Source: DASRHG01 sp035650655 (lineage in GTDB: Bacteria > Desulfobacterota > Binatia > DP-6). Taken from it: a stretch of 24,759 nt of DNA. Position 1 is the first letter of the stretch, and every line of letters begins with the position of its first letter. The notes below the pieces were generated by a model. The model was not told the origin of the DNA, ran no database searches, and saw only the letters and a list, made by a program, of their open reading frames with translations. The translations under genes were made by a program, and so were the position numbers. Below are positions 7,181-15,152 of this stretch, piece after piece. The stretch is from contig DASRHG010000138.1 of assembly GCA_035650655.1 (NCBI GenBank), positions 1 to 24,759 of the forward strand, read 5' to 3'.

Positions 7181-8476
7181 TCAGGCCGCGAAGGCGGCGT
7201 CACAGCGAATCGTCTGCTCGCGCTGCGCCCCGACGGAGAGAATGGTGAGCGGCGCGCCGACGAGGGACTCGAGCCGCCGGACGTAGCGGCGCGCGTTCGC
7301 CGGGAGGTCGGCGAGCGCCCGCACGGCACCCAGGCTCTCGCGCCATCCGGGCAGCTCCTCGTAGACGGGCACCGCGCGCTCCCAGTCGCGCTGGGTTGCG
7401 GGAGGCAGCTCGCGACGCCTGCCGCCGATCTCGTACGCGACGCAGACGCGTAGGGAGTCGATGCCGGTCAGCACGTCGATCTTCGTGAGGGCGAGCCCGT
7501 CGACGCCCGAGAGCGCGACGGCCTGCCGGACGACGACGGCGTCGAACCAGCCGCACCGCCGTGGACGGCCGGTCGTCGACCCATACTCGTCGCCGTCGGC
7601 CCGCAGCCGCTCCCCGAGCGCGTCGGTGAGCTCGGTGGGGAACGGACCGCTCCCGACGCGCGTCGTGTACGCCTTCGCGATGCCGATCACGCGCTCGATG
7701 GCGCGCGGCGGAAGCCCGGCACCGGCGGCCGCCGCGCCGGAGACGACGCTCGACGAAGTGACGAACGGGTAGGTGCCGTGGTCGACGTCGAGCATCATGC
7801 CGTGGGCACCCTCGAGGAGGACCCGCTTGCCGGCGGCGAGCGCCGCCCGCAGCTCGACTCCGGTGTCGGTGACGAAGGGCCGCAGGCGCTCGCGGTACTC
7901 GCCGTAGCGGGCGTGGATCTCGTCGAAGGAGAGCGGCGGCTCGCCGAGGATCGCCTCGAGGTACCCGTTCTTCTCGCGGAGGTTCCGCGCGAGCGCATCG
8001 CGGAATCCCGCTTCGTCGTAGAGCTCGCCGACGGGGATCCCGGTCCGCGCCATCTTGTCCTCGTAGGCGGGCCCGATGCCACGGCCGGTCGTGCCGATCT
8101 TCCCCGCGCCCCGCAGCCGCTCGCGCGCGCGGTCGATCGCACGGTGATACGGCATGATGAGGTGCGCGCGCTCGCTCACGCGGAGCCACCGGTCCTCGCC
8201 CAGGTAGCCGCGCTTGCGGAGCGCGTCGATCTCCGCCGTGAGCACCTCGGGGTCGATGACCACCCCCGGTCCCATCATGCAGACGCGGCCGGGGTGGAGC
8301 ACGCCCGCGGGAATCAGGTTCAAGATCGTCTTCTCCCCGTTCACGACCAGCGTGTGCCCGGCGTTGTTGCCGCCGTGGAAGCGGACGACGACGTCGGCGT
8401 CCGCGGCGAGGAGATCGACGATCTTCCCCTTCCCCTCGTCGCCCCACTGCGTGCCGATGACGACCGTCGCCGGCAT
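7181..8476 (-). CDS. purA: Adenylosuccinate synthetase
   Basis: A 431-residue cytosolic enzyme that joins aspartate to IMP using GTP, the first committed step to AMP. The N-terminal WGDEGKGK holds catalytic Asp13 and Lys16. HGGNNAGHT places catalytic His41 exactly as in E. coli PurA. Other family signatures include GTTGRGIGPAYEDK, EGAHGMMLDVDHGTYPFVTSS and STTGRPRRCGWFD. Length is within one residue of the E. coli enzyme. The ATG at 8476 follows the serA stop by 5 nt, so it is the last gene of the serC-serA-purA operon. The pairing of serA with purA is also seen in Deltaproteobacteria. Confidence 0.97.
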   Translation of the reverse strand: MPATVVIGTQWGDEGKGKIVDLLAADADVVVRFHGGNNAGHTLVVNGEKTILNLIPAGVLHPGRVCMMGPGVVIDPEVLTAEIDALRKRGYLGEDRWLRVSERAHLIMPYHRAIDRARERLRGAGKIGTTGRGIGPAYEDKMARTGIPVGELYDEAGFRDALARNLREKNGYLEAILGEPPLSFDEIHARYGEYRERLRPFVTDTGVELRAALAAGKRVLLEGAHGMMLDVDHGTYPFVTSSSVVSGAAAAGAGLPPRAIERVIGIAKAYTTRVGSGPFPTELTDALGERLRADGDEYGSTTGRPRRCGWFDAVVVRQAVALSGVDGLALTKIDVLTGIDSLRVCVAYEIGGRRRELPPATQRDWERAVPVYEELPGWRESLGAVRALADLPANARRYVRRLESLVGAPLTILSVGAQREQTIRCDAAFAA

Positions 8477-8481
8477 CCGAG

Positions 8482-10092
8482 TCAGAGGCGGAGCTGCTCG
8501 GCCGCGACGATCTGCGGCAGCTGGCGGAGCGCGGCGAGCGTGTCCGGCGGGACGGGCTCGTCCACGTGGATGAGCGACAGCGCCATGCCGCCCACCTTCT
8601 CCCGGCTCAGCTCGATCCCGGCGATGTTGATCGCGCGCCGACCGAGGAGGGTGCCGACGGCGCCCACGACCCCCGGCACGTCGCGGTTGTGGAGCATGAG
8701 GATGTGTCCCTCCGGCACGGCCTCCATCCGGAAGTCGTTGATGCGCGTGAGCCGCACGATCCCGGCGCCGAAGACGGCGCCGGCGAGGACCGTCTTCGCC
8801 CGCGACGCCGTCCGCACCTCCACCCGGAGCGCGTTCAGGTAGTCGCTCGCCTGCGGCGTGCGGGACTCGATCACCCGGATCCCCCGCTCGCGCGCGATCG
8901 CCGGCGCGTTCACGAAGTTCACCGCGGGACCGAGCATGTGCGCGAGGAAGCCGCGGAGCACGCCGGTCGTGATCGAACGGATCTCGCGCTCGGCCACCTC
9001 GCCGCTCGCCTGTACCGTGACCGCGACGGGCGGCTCGGTGAGCAGCTGGGCTGCGAGCGCGCCGAGCTTCTCGGCGAGCTCGAGGAACGGGCGGAGCACC
9101 TGGAGCACGTCGGGCGAGACGGACGGCGTGTTGACCGCGTTCTGGATCGTGCCGGTCTGGAGGTACGCCGCGACCTGGTCGAGGATCGCCCGCGCGACGT
9201 TCACCTGCGCCTCGTCCGTCGACGCGCCGAGGTGGGGCGTGCAGATGACGTTGTCGAGCGCGAGGAGCGGGTTCCCGGGCTTCGGCGGCTCGTCGACGAG
9301 GACGTCGAGCGCGGCACCCGCGACGCGACCGTCCCGGAGCGCGGCGACGAGCGCCGCCTCGTCCACGATGCCGCCGCGGGCGCAGTTGATGATGCGGACG
9401 CCCCGCTTCAGCCGCGCGATCAGCTCCGCGCCGAGGAGGCCGCGCGTCTCGGGGATGAGCGGCACGTGCACGGTGACGAAGTCGGCGCGCGCGACGAGGT
9501 CGTCGAGCGACACGAGCTCGACCCGCAGGCGCGCGGCCGTCTCCGCGGTGACGAAGGGGTCGTAGGCGACGACCTTCATCCGGAGCCCCACCGCGCGCTC
9601 GGCGACGATCGAGCCGATGTTCCCGAGGCCGATGACGCCGAGGACCTTGTTGCACACCTCCGTGCCCATCCACCGCTCGCGCGGCCACTCGCCGGCACGC
9701 ACCGCGGCGACCGCCTGCGGGATGTTCCGCGCGAGCGCGAGCATCATCGCGATCGTGTGCTCGGCGGTGGTCACGTTGCTGCCGCCGGGCGTGTTCATCA
9801 CGACGGTCCCGCGCTTCGTCGCCTCCGCGACGTCGATGTTGTCGACGCCGATGCCGGCACGACCGATCACACGGAGCCGCGGCGCGTTCGCGATCACCTT
9901 CGCCGTCACCTTGCTCCGGCTCCGGACGATGAGTCCCTCGACGTCGGCCAGCGTGCCGGCCTCGTCGAGGAGCTTCTGGGCGACGGGGCCGCCGCGGTCG
10001 ACGCGAACGTCGGGGTACTTCGCCTCGAGCGCCGCGATGAGCTCGGGCGTCTCCTTCGTGAGCGGATCGGCGATCAGGATCCGGTGAGCCAT
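8482..10092 (-). CDS. serA: D-3-phosphoglycerate dehydrogenase
   Basis: A 536-residue long-form SerA that oxidises 3-phosphoglycerate to 3-phosphohydroxypyruvate with NAD, the entry step to serine. GRAGIGVDNID (78-87) leads into the nucleotide-binding domain with GLGNIG (155-160). Catalytic residues are Arg239 in NCARGG, Glu268 in DVLVDEPP and His287 in HLGAST. After about residue 320 comes the intervening (ASB) domain of type-1 enzymes. An ACT domain from about 460 contains HNRDVPGVVGAVGTLLG and could give serine feedback control. The ATG overlaps the upstream aminotransferase stop by one base (TGATG at 10094-10090), showing translational coupling. Confidence 0.97.
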   Translation of the reverse strand: MAHRILIADPLTKETPELIAALEAKYPDVRVDRGGPVAQKLLDEAGTLADVEGLIVRSRSKVTAKVIANAPRLRVIGRAGIGVDNIDVAEATKRGTVVMNTPGGSNVTTAEHTIAMMLALARNIPQAVAAVRAGEWPRERWMGTEVCNKVLGVIGLGNIGSIVAERAVGLRMKVVAYDPFVTAETAARLRVELVSLDDLVARADFVTVHVPLIPETRGLLGAELIARLKRGVRIINCARGGIVDEAALVAALRDGRVAGAALDVLVDEPPKPGNPLLALDNVICTPHLGASTDEAQVNVARAILDQVAAYLQTGTIQNAVNTPSVSPDVLQVLRPFLELAEKLGALAAQLLTEPPVAVTVQASGEVAEREIRSITTGVLRGFLAHMLGPAVNFVNAPAIARERGIRVIESRTPQASDYLNALRVEVRTASRAKTVLAGAVFGAGIVRLTRINDFRMEAVPEGHILMLHNRDVPGVVGAVGTLLGRRAINIAGIELSREKVGGMALSLIHVDEPVPPDTLAALRQLPQIVAAEQLRL

Positions 10093-11246
10093 CACGAGCG
10101 GGCGGGCAGCCCTTCGGCGAGGACGGCCTCGGCCGCGCCGACGCCGCGTCCGAAGTCGACCGGCGCGCCAAACCGGTGGAGCGCGAGCTCGAGCGCCGCG
10201 AGCCCGGTCACGACGTCGAAGGCGCCCACCCAGCCGAGGTGGGAGATGCGGATGATCTTGCCCTTCAGCTGGTCCTGCCCGCCGGCGAAGGTGACCAACA
10301 TGCGGTCGCGCAGATAGCGGAAGAGGCCGCTCCCGTCGATGCCCTCGGGAAGGAGGATCGCGGTGGCGGCCGGGCTCGGGGCGTCGGGGGCGAGGAGGCG
10401 GAGCCCGAGAGCGAGCGCGCCGGCGCGCGTCGCGCGGGCGAGGCGGTCGTGGCGTGCGTGGACGTTCGCCCACCCTTCCGTCCGCATCATCCGGAGCGAG
10501 ATCCGCAGGCCCTGGACGAGGGAGATGGCCGGCGTCCACGCCGTCGATCTCTCGGCAACGCCCTTCCGCTCCCGCTTGAAGTCGAAGTAGAAGCGGGGCA
10601 GCTTCGCGCGCTCGGTCGCCGCCCACGCGCGCTTGGAGAGCGCCACGAACGCGAGCCCCGGGGGCAGCATGAGGGCCTTCTGCGAGCCGGTGACGAGGAC
10701 ATCGATGCCGAGCCGGTCCATCGGAAGGTCGACGACGCCGACGGCCGTGATGCCGTCGACGACGAGGAGCGTGTCGCGCGTCCGCGTGAGCGCCGCGACC
10801 TCGGGGACGGGGTGCAGCACGCAGGTCGACGTCTCGCTCGCCTGCATGTAGAGCGCCTTCGCGCGGGGGTGCGCGTCGAGCGCGGCGCGCACCGCGTCCG
10901 GCCGCACGGCCTCGCCCCACGGCACCTTCACCTCGTGCACGGCGACGCCGTACGCCTGGCAGATCTTCGTCCAGCGCTCGCCGAACTTGCCGCCGTTCAC
11001 GACGATCGCCTCGTCGCCGGGCGAGAGGAGGTTCGTGACCGATCCCTCCATCGCGCCCGTGCCGGACGACGCGAGCACGAGCACGTCCTCCGCCGTGCCG
11101 AAGAGCTCGCGGAGCCCTTCCTGGACCTCGGCGAGGATCGCCGCGAACTGCGGCGTGCGGTGATGGATCAGGGGCAGCGCGATCGCCGCCTGCACCTCGG
11201 GCGGGACCTGCGTCGGACCGGGAGCGAGAAGATGGGATTTGATCAC
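10092..11246 (-). CDS. Class V aminotransferase, likely phosphoserine aminotransferase
   Basis: A 384-residue PLP enzyme of the alanine-glyoxylate/serine-glyoxylate aminotransferase group. It opens with LLAPGPTQVPPEV, has SSGTGAMEGSV (60-70) for phosphate contact, and the PLP lysine Lys190 in TGSQKALMLPPGLAF. A closing RISHLGWVGAFDVVTGL also fits the group. It directly precedes and overlaps serA. In several lineages this aminotransferase type replaces classical SerC, so it probably converts 3-phosphohydroxypyruvate to phosphoserine; broader specificity cannot be excluded. The start is the GTG at 11246, with AGGTG 5 nt upstream. It is the first gene of the operon, behind a leader of about 110 nt. 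Confidence 0.88.
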   Translation of the reverse strand: MIKSHLLAPGPTQVPPEVQAAIALPLIHHRTPQFAAILAEVQEGLRELFGTAEDVLVLASSGTGAMEGSVTNLLSPGDEAIVVNGGKFGERWTKICQAYGVAVHEVKVPWGEAVRPDAVRAALDAHPRAKALYMQASETSTCVLHPVPEVAALTRTRDTLLVVDGITAVGVVDLPMDRLGIDVLVTGSQKALMLPPGLAFVALSKRAWAATERAKLPRFYFDFKRERKGVAERSTAWTPAISLVQGLRISLRMMRTEGWANVHARHDRLARATRAGALALGLRLLAPDAPSPAATAILLPEGIDGSGLFRYLRDRMLVTFAGGQDQLKGKIIRISHLGWVGAFDVVTGLAALELALHRFGAPVDFGRGVGAAEAVLAEGLPARS

Positions 11247-11270
11247 GGAAGCACCTGGACCTCGTCACTA

Positions 11271-11296
11271 CAGCGGCCCAGGCGTTCGGCCCGCTG
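11271..11296 (-). other. Stem-loop in the serC leader
   Basis: CAGCGG (11271-11276) and CCGCTG (11291-11296) pair across a 14-nt loop within the untranslated leader of the serC-serA-purA operon. The stem is short. I see no matching riboswitch or T-box consensus. Confidence 0.2.
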
Positions 11297-11363
11297 GTCT
11301 CAGCACTCCCCCGTGGTCGATTCCACGCGAACGCCAGTCGTGCGAGGACGGCGGATGACGCGG

Positions 11364-11395
11364 AAGTTAAGCCACACGCGCTCCGCGGTTGTCAA
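11364..11395 (-). promoter_or_regulatory. Promoter of the serC-serA-purA operon
   Basis: The minus strand has a perfect -35 TTGACA (11395-11390). A -10-like TTAACT (11370-11365) follows at 19 nt, or TAACTT (11369-11364) at 20 nt, both longer than ideal. That could mean dependence on an activator. The flanking words GCGGAAGTTA and TTGTCAAGGT (plus-strand reading) recur at the thrB promoter. Confidence 0.42.
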
Positions 11396-11399
11396 GGTT

Positions 11400-11423
11400 C
11401 CGTTTCGGCGCACGTGGAAACGG
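11400..11423. promoter_or_regulatory. Inverted repeat upstream of tolC
   Basis: CCGTTTC (11400-11406) and GAAACGG (11417-11423) form an exact 7-bp inverted repeat with a 10-nt centre. It lies just upstream of the serC -35 box and 45 nt before the tolC start. It could be an operator for either divergent unit, but no regulator is identified. Confidence 0.3.
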
Positions 11424-11440
11424 GGGGTTCGTTGACTCAT

Positions 11441-11463
11441 CCGGCGTTATCCGTTAGCGCCGG
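11441..11463 (+). promoter_or_regulatory. Stem-loop at the tolC ribosome-binding region
   Basis: CCGGCGTTA (11441-11449) pairs with TAGCGCCGG (11455-11463), nine pairs with one G-U, around a 5-nt loop. The 3' arm ends 4 nt before the ATG at 11468 and takes in the two Gs of the GGAAG ribosome-binding-like sequence (11462-11466). In mRNA it could limit translation of the channel gene. Confidence 0.42.
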
Positions 11464-11467
11464 AAGC

Positions 11468-13231
11468 ATGAGGCGGCGGCGGCGTGTGGCTCTCTTCGTC
11501 GTGCTCCTCGCCGGCGCCGTGAGCACGGTACGCGCCCAGCCGCAGGCCGAGGGCCGCGGCACGTGGTGGGGTGCGCCGTATCTCGGGGACCAGTGGCGGC
11601 GGTCGATCCCCGAGAGCCCCGCCGTGCGCGTGCCGTCGCCGATCACGCGCGACGACCAGGTGCAGGACGTCTCGCTCAAGGAAGCGATCGGCATGGCGCT
11701 CGAGAACAACCCGGGCATCGCCGCACAGCGCCTCGAGCCGGGACGCGTCGGCACGAACGTCCTCGGCGCCGAGGCCGTGTTCGATCCGACGCTCGCCGCC
11801 GAGATCCAGACGGCCACCCAGACGACGCCGAACGCAAGCTCGCTCTCGTCGGTGGCGGTCACCAACGTCGACGACCGCTTCGCGAACGTCCACCTCCTGA
11901 AGACCCTCCGGACGGGAGCGCAGGTGACGCTCGACAGCCTGAACGAGCGGATCGACAACAACGCGAGCTTCCAGAGCCTCCGGCCCCAGTACGTGCCGAG
12001 CCTCAACTTCTCCCTCGTGCAGCCGCTCCTCCGGAACTTCGGCTGGGACTTCTCGTACCTCGTCGTCCGCATCGCCCAGGAGAACTCCGACGCGGCCGTC
12101 TTCACCTACCAGGCGCAGGTGGCCGACTTCGTCGAGCAGGTCGTCGAGGCGTACTGGGCCATCGTCGGCGCCCGCGAGAACGTCGCCGTGCAGCGCGAGT
12201 CGAAGGCGCTCGCGGACCGCACCGTGAGCGAGAACGAGGCGCGCGTGAAGGTCGGCCTCCTCCCGCCGGTCGCCGTCCTCGAGGCGCAGGCCGACGCGAA
12301 GGCGCGCGAGGAGCAGGTGATCATCGCCGAGAACAACCTCGCGATCGCGCGGCAGCAGCTCGCCCAGCTCGTGTTCTTCCGGCCGAAGGACACCTTCGTG
12401 CCCCGGACGCTCGAGCCGGTCGAGGAGCTGGCGATTCGAGACGTGGAGGTCGATCTCGACGCGGCCCTCGGCGTCGCGCTCGAGAACCGCCCCGAGATCC
12501 TGGCGTCGCAGCGGACCGTGCGCGCCACCCAGCTGAACGAGCGCATCGCGCAGAACGGTCTCCTCCCGCGCGTCGACCTCGTCGGCAGCTACGGCGTCAA
12601 CGCGCTCAGTGGCCGCACCGGGCCGCCGCGCCCGTTCGTGAGCCAGGTGAACACGGGCGGCTGCGTGCCCGCTCTCCGGGACGCGAGCGGAAAGCCGATC
12701 ATCTTCCAGTGCCCGGGGCGCTCGATCATCTACGCCGGCCCCGCGAGCGACGCCTACGACCGGCTCACGTCGAACGACTTCCGCAGCTACTCGGTCGGCG
12801 TCCAGGTCCAGGTCCCGCTTTCGAACGCCGCCGCAAGGAGCGCGTTCGCGGAGCGGACGATCGAGCGCGATCAGGCCGAGCTGAACCACCGCCAGCTCCT
12901 CTCCAACGTGACGCTCGAGGTGCGCCAGACGACCGCCGACCTGATCGCCGCGCGCCAGCGGATCGACACGACGCGCGTCGCGCGCGAGCTCGCGGAGGAG
13001 AACCTCCGCAACCAGCAGAAGCGCCACGAGGTCGGCATGGCGACCACGAAGGACCTGCTCGACTTCCAGACGCGGCTCACGACCGCGCGGGCGGCCGAGG
13101 TCCAGGCGCGCATCGACTACGTGACCGCGCTCTCGCGATGGCGCCGCGCGCAGGGCCGCCTCTTGTCGCAGTACCAGATCGTCATCGATCAGCCGGGGCG
13201 TCACTCGACACCGTGGTTCGCCCGGTTCTGA
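11468..13231 (+). CDS. TolC-family outer membrane efflux channel
   Basis: A 587-residue outer-membrane channel of the OEP/TolC family, which forms the exit duct of tripartite efflux pumps and type I secretion systems. A signal peptide (five arginines, hydrophobic core, cleavage near VRA-QP at 23/24) fixes the ATG at 11468; the GTG at 11414 would bury it. The two OEP repeats begin near VSLKEAIGMALENNPGI (68-84) and VDLDAALGVALENRPEI (about 326-342). Each has long, charged, alanine/glutamine-rich helices. An extra loop between Cys399 and Cys415 could form a disulphide. No pump or adaptor gene is adjacent, so its partner is encoded elsewhere. Its 3' end overlaps the convergent methyltransferase-like gene by 50 bp. 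Confidence 0.9.
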   Translation: MRRRRRVALFVVLLAGAVSTVRAQPQAEGRGTWWGAPYLGDQWRRSIPESPAVRVPSPITRDDQVQDVSLKEAIGMALENNPGIAAQRLEPGRVGTNVLGAEAVFDPTLAAEIQTATQTTPNASSLSSVAVTNVDDRFANVHLLKTLRTGAQVTLDSLNERIDNNASFQSLRPQYVPSLNFSLVQPLLRNFGWDFSYLVVRIAQENSDAAVFTYQAQVADFVEQVVEAYWAIVGARENVAVQRESKALADRTVSENEARVKVGLLPPVAVLEAQADAKAREEQVIIAENNLAIARQQLAQLVFFRPKDTFVPRTLEPVEELAIRDVEVDLDAALGVALENRPEILASQRTVRATQLNERIAQNGLLPRVDLVGSYGVNALSGRTGPPRPFVSQVNTGGCVPALRDASGKPIIFQCPGRSIIYAGPASDAYDRLTSNDFRSYSVGVQVQVPLSNAAARSAFAERTIERDQAELNHRQLLSNVTLEVRQTTADLIAARQRIDTTRVARELAEENLRNQQKRHEVGMATTKDLLDFQTRLTTARAAEVQARIDYVTALSRWRRAQGRLLSQYQIVIDQPGRHSTPWFARF

Positions 13232-13667
13232 CGCGGCAGAGGACGAGCTGCACGCGCTCCCCCGGACCGAGTCGCAGCCGCTCGACGCCGAAGCCGAGCG
13301 CCGCGAGCTCCCGCGCCGTGGGGTAGCGCGCGCGCGCAGGCGGGACGCCGCGGAGGAGGAGCGCCATGGCGGCGACCACCCGGCGCCAGGCTCGCCGCGG
13401 CTGGTTGTGGTCGACCACGAGGAGCGGGGCGCCGGGCGGGAGCCGATCGCCGACGGCGGCGAGCACTGCGCGACGGGCGGCCGGGTCCGCGGGCACGTCG
13501 AGCAGCACGACGACGGCGGCCGCGGGCGCCGCCGTGTCGGCGGCGGCCGCGCCGCCCGCGACGAGCGCCGCGGCGAGGCGCGGCGCCCGCGGCGCGACGA
13601 CGGTGACCGGCCCGTCGACCGGCCCGAGGAGGTCGAGGCACTGCGCCGCGAGGCGCGCGGCGCTCAC
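13182..13667 (-). CDS. Short methyltransferase-like protein (degenerate)
   Basis: A 161-residue protein from the GTG at 13667, which overlaps the folE stop (GTGA). The longer frame upstream is a shadow of folE and metF. VTVVAPRAPRLAAALVAGGA (21-40) sits where a SAM-binding loop would be but lacks its glycine pattern. AVVVLLDVPAD and LLVVDHNQPRRAWRRVVA look like later strands of a class I methyltransferase. The end, ARARYPTARELAALGFGVERLRLGPGERVQLVLCR, has the rhythm of a methyltransferase C-terminus. The assignment is tentative. The protein may be an inactive remnant or a small enzyme partner. It overlaps the end of tolC by 50 bp on the opposite strand. Confidence 0.6.
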   Translation of the reverse strand: MSAARLAAQCLDLLGPVDGPVTVVAPRAPRLAAALVAGGAAAADTAAPAAAVVVLLDVPADPAARRAVLAAVGDRLPPGAPLLVVDHNQPRRAWRRVVAAMALLLRGVPPARARYPTARELAALGFGVERLRLGPGERVQLVLCRVRTGRTTVSSDAPADR

Positions 13668-14224
13668 CGCCGGCCGATCAGGCCCATGAACTCGCCGCGC
13701 GTCTCCTGATTGTCCCGGAAGACGCCGAGCATCGCGCTCGTCACCACGGTCGAGTTCTGCTTCTCGACGCCACGCATCCGCATGCAGAGGTGCTCCGCCT
13801 CGAGCACGACGCCCACCCCGAGCGGGGCGAGCTGCTCCGCGATCGTGTCGGCGATCTGGGTCGTCATCCGCTCCTGCACCTGGAGCCGGCGCGCGAACAC
13901 CTCGACGAGCCGGGCGATCTTGCTGATTCCGACGATCTTCCGGTGCGGGAGGTACGCCACGTGCGCCTTCCCGACGAAGGGGAGGATGTGGTGCTCGCAC
14001 ATCGAGTAGAAGTCGATGTCCTTCACCACGATCATCTCGGAGTAGTTCTCGGTGAAGAGCGCGCCGTTGATCACCGCGCGCGGGTCCTCCGCATACCCCT
14101 TCGTGAGGAACCGCAGCGCGCGGGCGACGCGCGCGGGCGTGCGCTCGAGTCCCTCGCGCGCCGGCTCGGGGTCGAGCGCGGCGAGGAGCGTGCGCACGGC
14201 GGCCTCCAGCTCCTGCTGCTTCAT
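13664..14224 (-). CDS. folE: GTP cyclohydrolase I
   Basis: A 186-residue type IA enzyme that converts GTP to 7,8-dihydroneopterin triphosphate, the entry to tetrahydrofolate and also to 7-deazaguanine (queuosine) synthesis. Zinc ligands are Cys76 in SMCEHHILPF and Cys147 in EAEHLCMRMRGV. His78 and His79 supply the other conserved histidines (Cys110/His112/His113/Cys181 in E. coli). ERTPARVARAL and the end motif TRGEFMGLIG are typical. GAGAAGG directly precedes the ATG at 14224. It lies 12 nt after metF in a thrB-metF-folE operon, fitting folate/one-carbon metabolism. QueE, encoded at 20722, uses a pathway that begins with this product. Confidence 0.97.
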   Translation of the reverse strand: MKQQELEAAVRTLLAALDPEPAREGLERTPARVARALRFLTKGYAEDPRAVINGALFTENYSEMIVVKDIDFYSMCEHHILPFVGKAHVAYLPHRKIVGISKIARLVEVFARRLQVQERMTTQIADTIAEQLAPLGVGVVLEAEHLCMRMRGVEKQNSTVVTSAMLGVFRDNQETRGEFMGLIGRR

Positions 14225-14236
14225 CCTTCTCGCGTC

Positions 14237-15139
14237 CTAGCCCGCGTTGGACGATGCCGCAAGCTCGGACGCGACGAGCCCGTCGCGCCGGAGGTTCTCG
14301 AAGATCGCGCGCGCGGCCGGCGACTGGTTGAGCGTGTAGAAGTGGATCCCCGGAGCGCCGCCGCGGAGCAGCTCGGTCGCCTGGGTCGTCGTCCACTCGA
14401 CCGCGACGGCGAGCGAGGACGCCGGGTCGTCGCGGAATTGCTCGAGCCGCGCGCGCAGCGCGTCCGGGAACTCGGCGCCGCAGAGCTCCGCCATGCGCCG
14501 GATCTGCGCGAGGTTCGTGATCGGCATGAGACCCGCGACGACGGGGACCCCGACCCCGGCGCGGCGGATCCGCTCGACGAACGCGAAGTAGTACGCGTTC
14601 ACGTAGAACATGTTGGTGATGACGAGGTCGAGGCCGGCGTCGACCTTCGCCCGCAGGTGCTCGACCTCGAGCGGCAGGTCGCGCGTCTCGGGATGCCCCT
14701 CGGGATGACACGCCCCGGCGAGGCAGAGGGAGGGCGCCCGCTCGCGGACGAAGTGGACGAGATCGGCCGCGAACCGGAAGCCGTCGGCCGGGCGGCGGAA
14801 GCCCGGGTCCTTCGGGACGTCGCCGCGCAGGACGACGAGGTTCTCGATCCCGCGCGCGGCGACGAGCTCGAGGGCCGTCCGGATGTCGTCGCGCGTCGCC
14901 TCGACGGCGGTCACGTGCGCCGCGCCCGTGATGCCGAGCGCGCCCAGCCGGGCGACCAGGTCGATCGTGGCTTCGCGCGGCTTGCCGCCGGTGCGCGTGA
15001 CGGAGACGAACGAGGGCCGCAGCGCCCGCAGCTCGTCCACGGTCCGCAGCAGCGCCGCCTCGCCCTCGGGCGTCTTCGGCGGAAAGAACTCGAAGGAGAC
15101 GGTCGGGCGCCCGGCGGCGAGGAGGTCGGCGATCCGCAC
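14237..15139 (-). CDS. metF: 5,10-methylenetetrahydrofolate reductase
   Basis: A 300-residue FAD enzyme that reduces methylene-THF to methyl-THF for methionine synthesis. SFEFFPPKT contains catalytic Glu17 (E. coli Glu28). AHVTAVE contains His75. LVVLRGDVP contains Asp107 (E. coli Asp120 position). PGIHFYTLNQS near the end is a family hallmark. The usual SVTYGAGG-like FAD loop reads SVTRTGGKPREAT (46-58), one residue shorter and without the Tyr-Gly pair, so flavin contacts may differ. The start is the GTG at 15139, 13 nt after the homoserine kinase stop. Confidence 0.93.
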   Translation of the reverse strand: MRIADLLAAGRPTVSFEFFPPKTPEGEAALLRTVDELRALRPSFVSVTRTGGKPREATIDLVARLGALGITGAAHVTAVEATRDDIRTALELVAARGIENLVVLRGDVPKDPGFRRPADGFRFAADLVHFVRERAPSLCLAGACHPEGHPETRDLPLEVEHLRAKVDAGLDLVITNMFYVNAYYFAFVERIRRAGVGVPVVAGLMPITNLAQIRRMAELCGAEFPDALRARLEQFRDDPASSLAVAVEWTTTQATELLRGGAPGIHFYTLNQSPAARAIFENLRRDGLVASELAASSNAG

Positions 15140-15152
15140 GCCCGACGGACTA

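Noticed and set aside
8566..10317. 583-codon plus-strand frame opposite serA
   Set aside because: Shadow frame rich in Arg, Asp, Glu and Val; serA on the other strand is unmistakable.
11247..11365. Riboswitch or T-box in the serC leader
   Set aside because: A leader of about 110 nt with a small stem is present, but I find no T-box GGGTGG..CCGCG core, no SAM or glycine riboswitch consensus and no serine-rich leader peptide.
11414..11467. N-terminal extension of TolC from the GTG at 11414
   Set aside because: It would bury the signal peptide that begins at 11468, and the segment contains the hairpin and palindrome of the leader.
11447..13204. 585-codon minus-strand frame opposite tolC
   Set aside because: Antisense shadow of a gene with signal peptide and OEP repeats.
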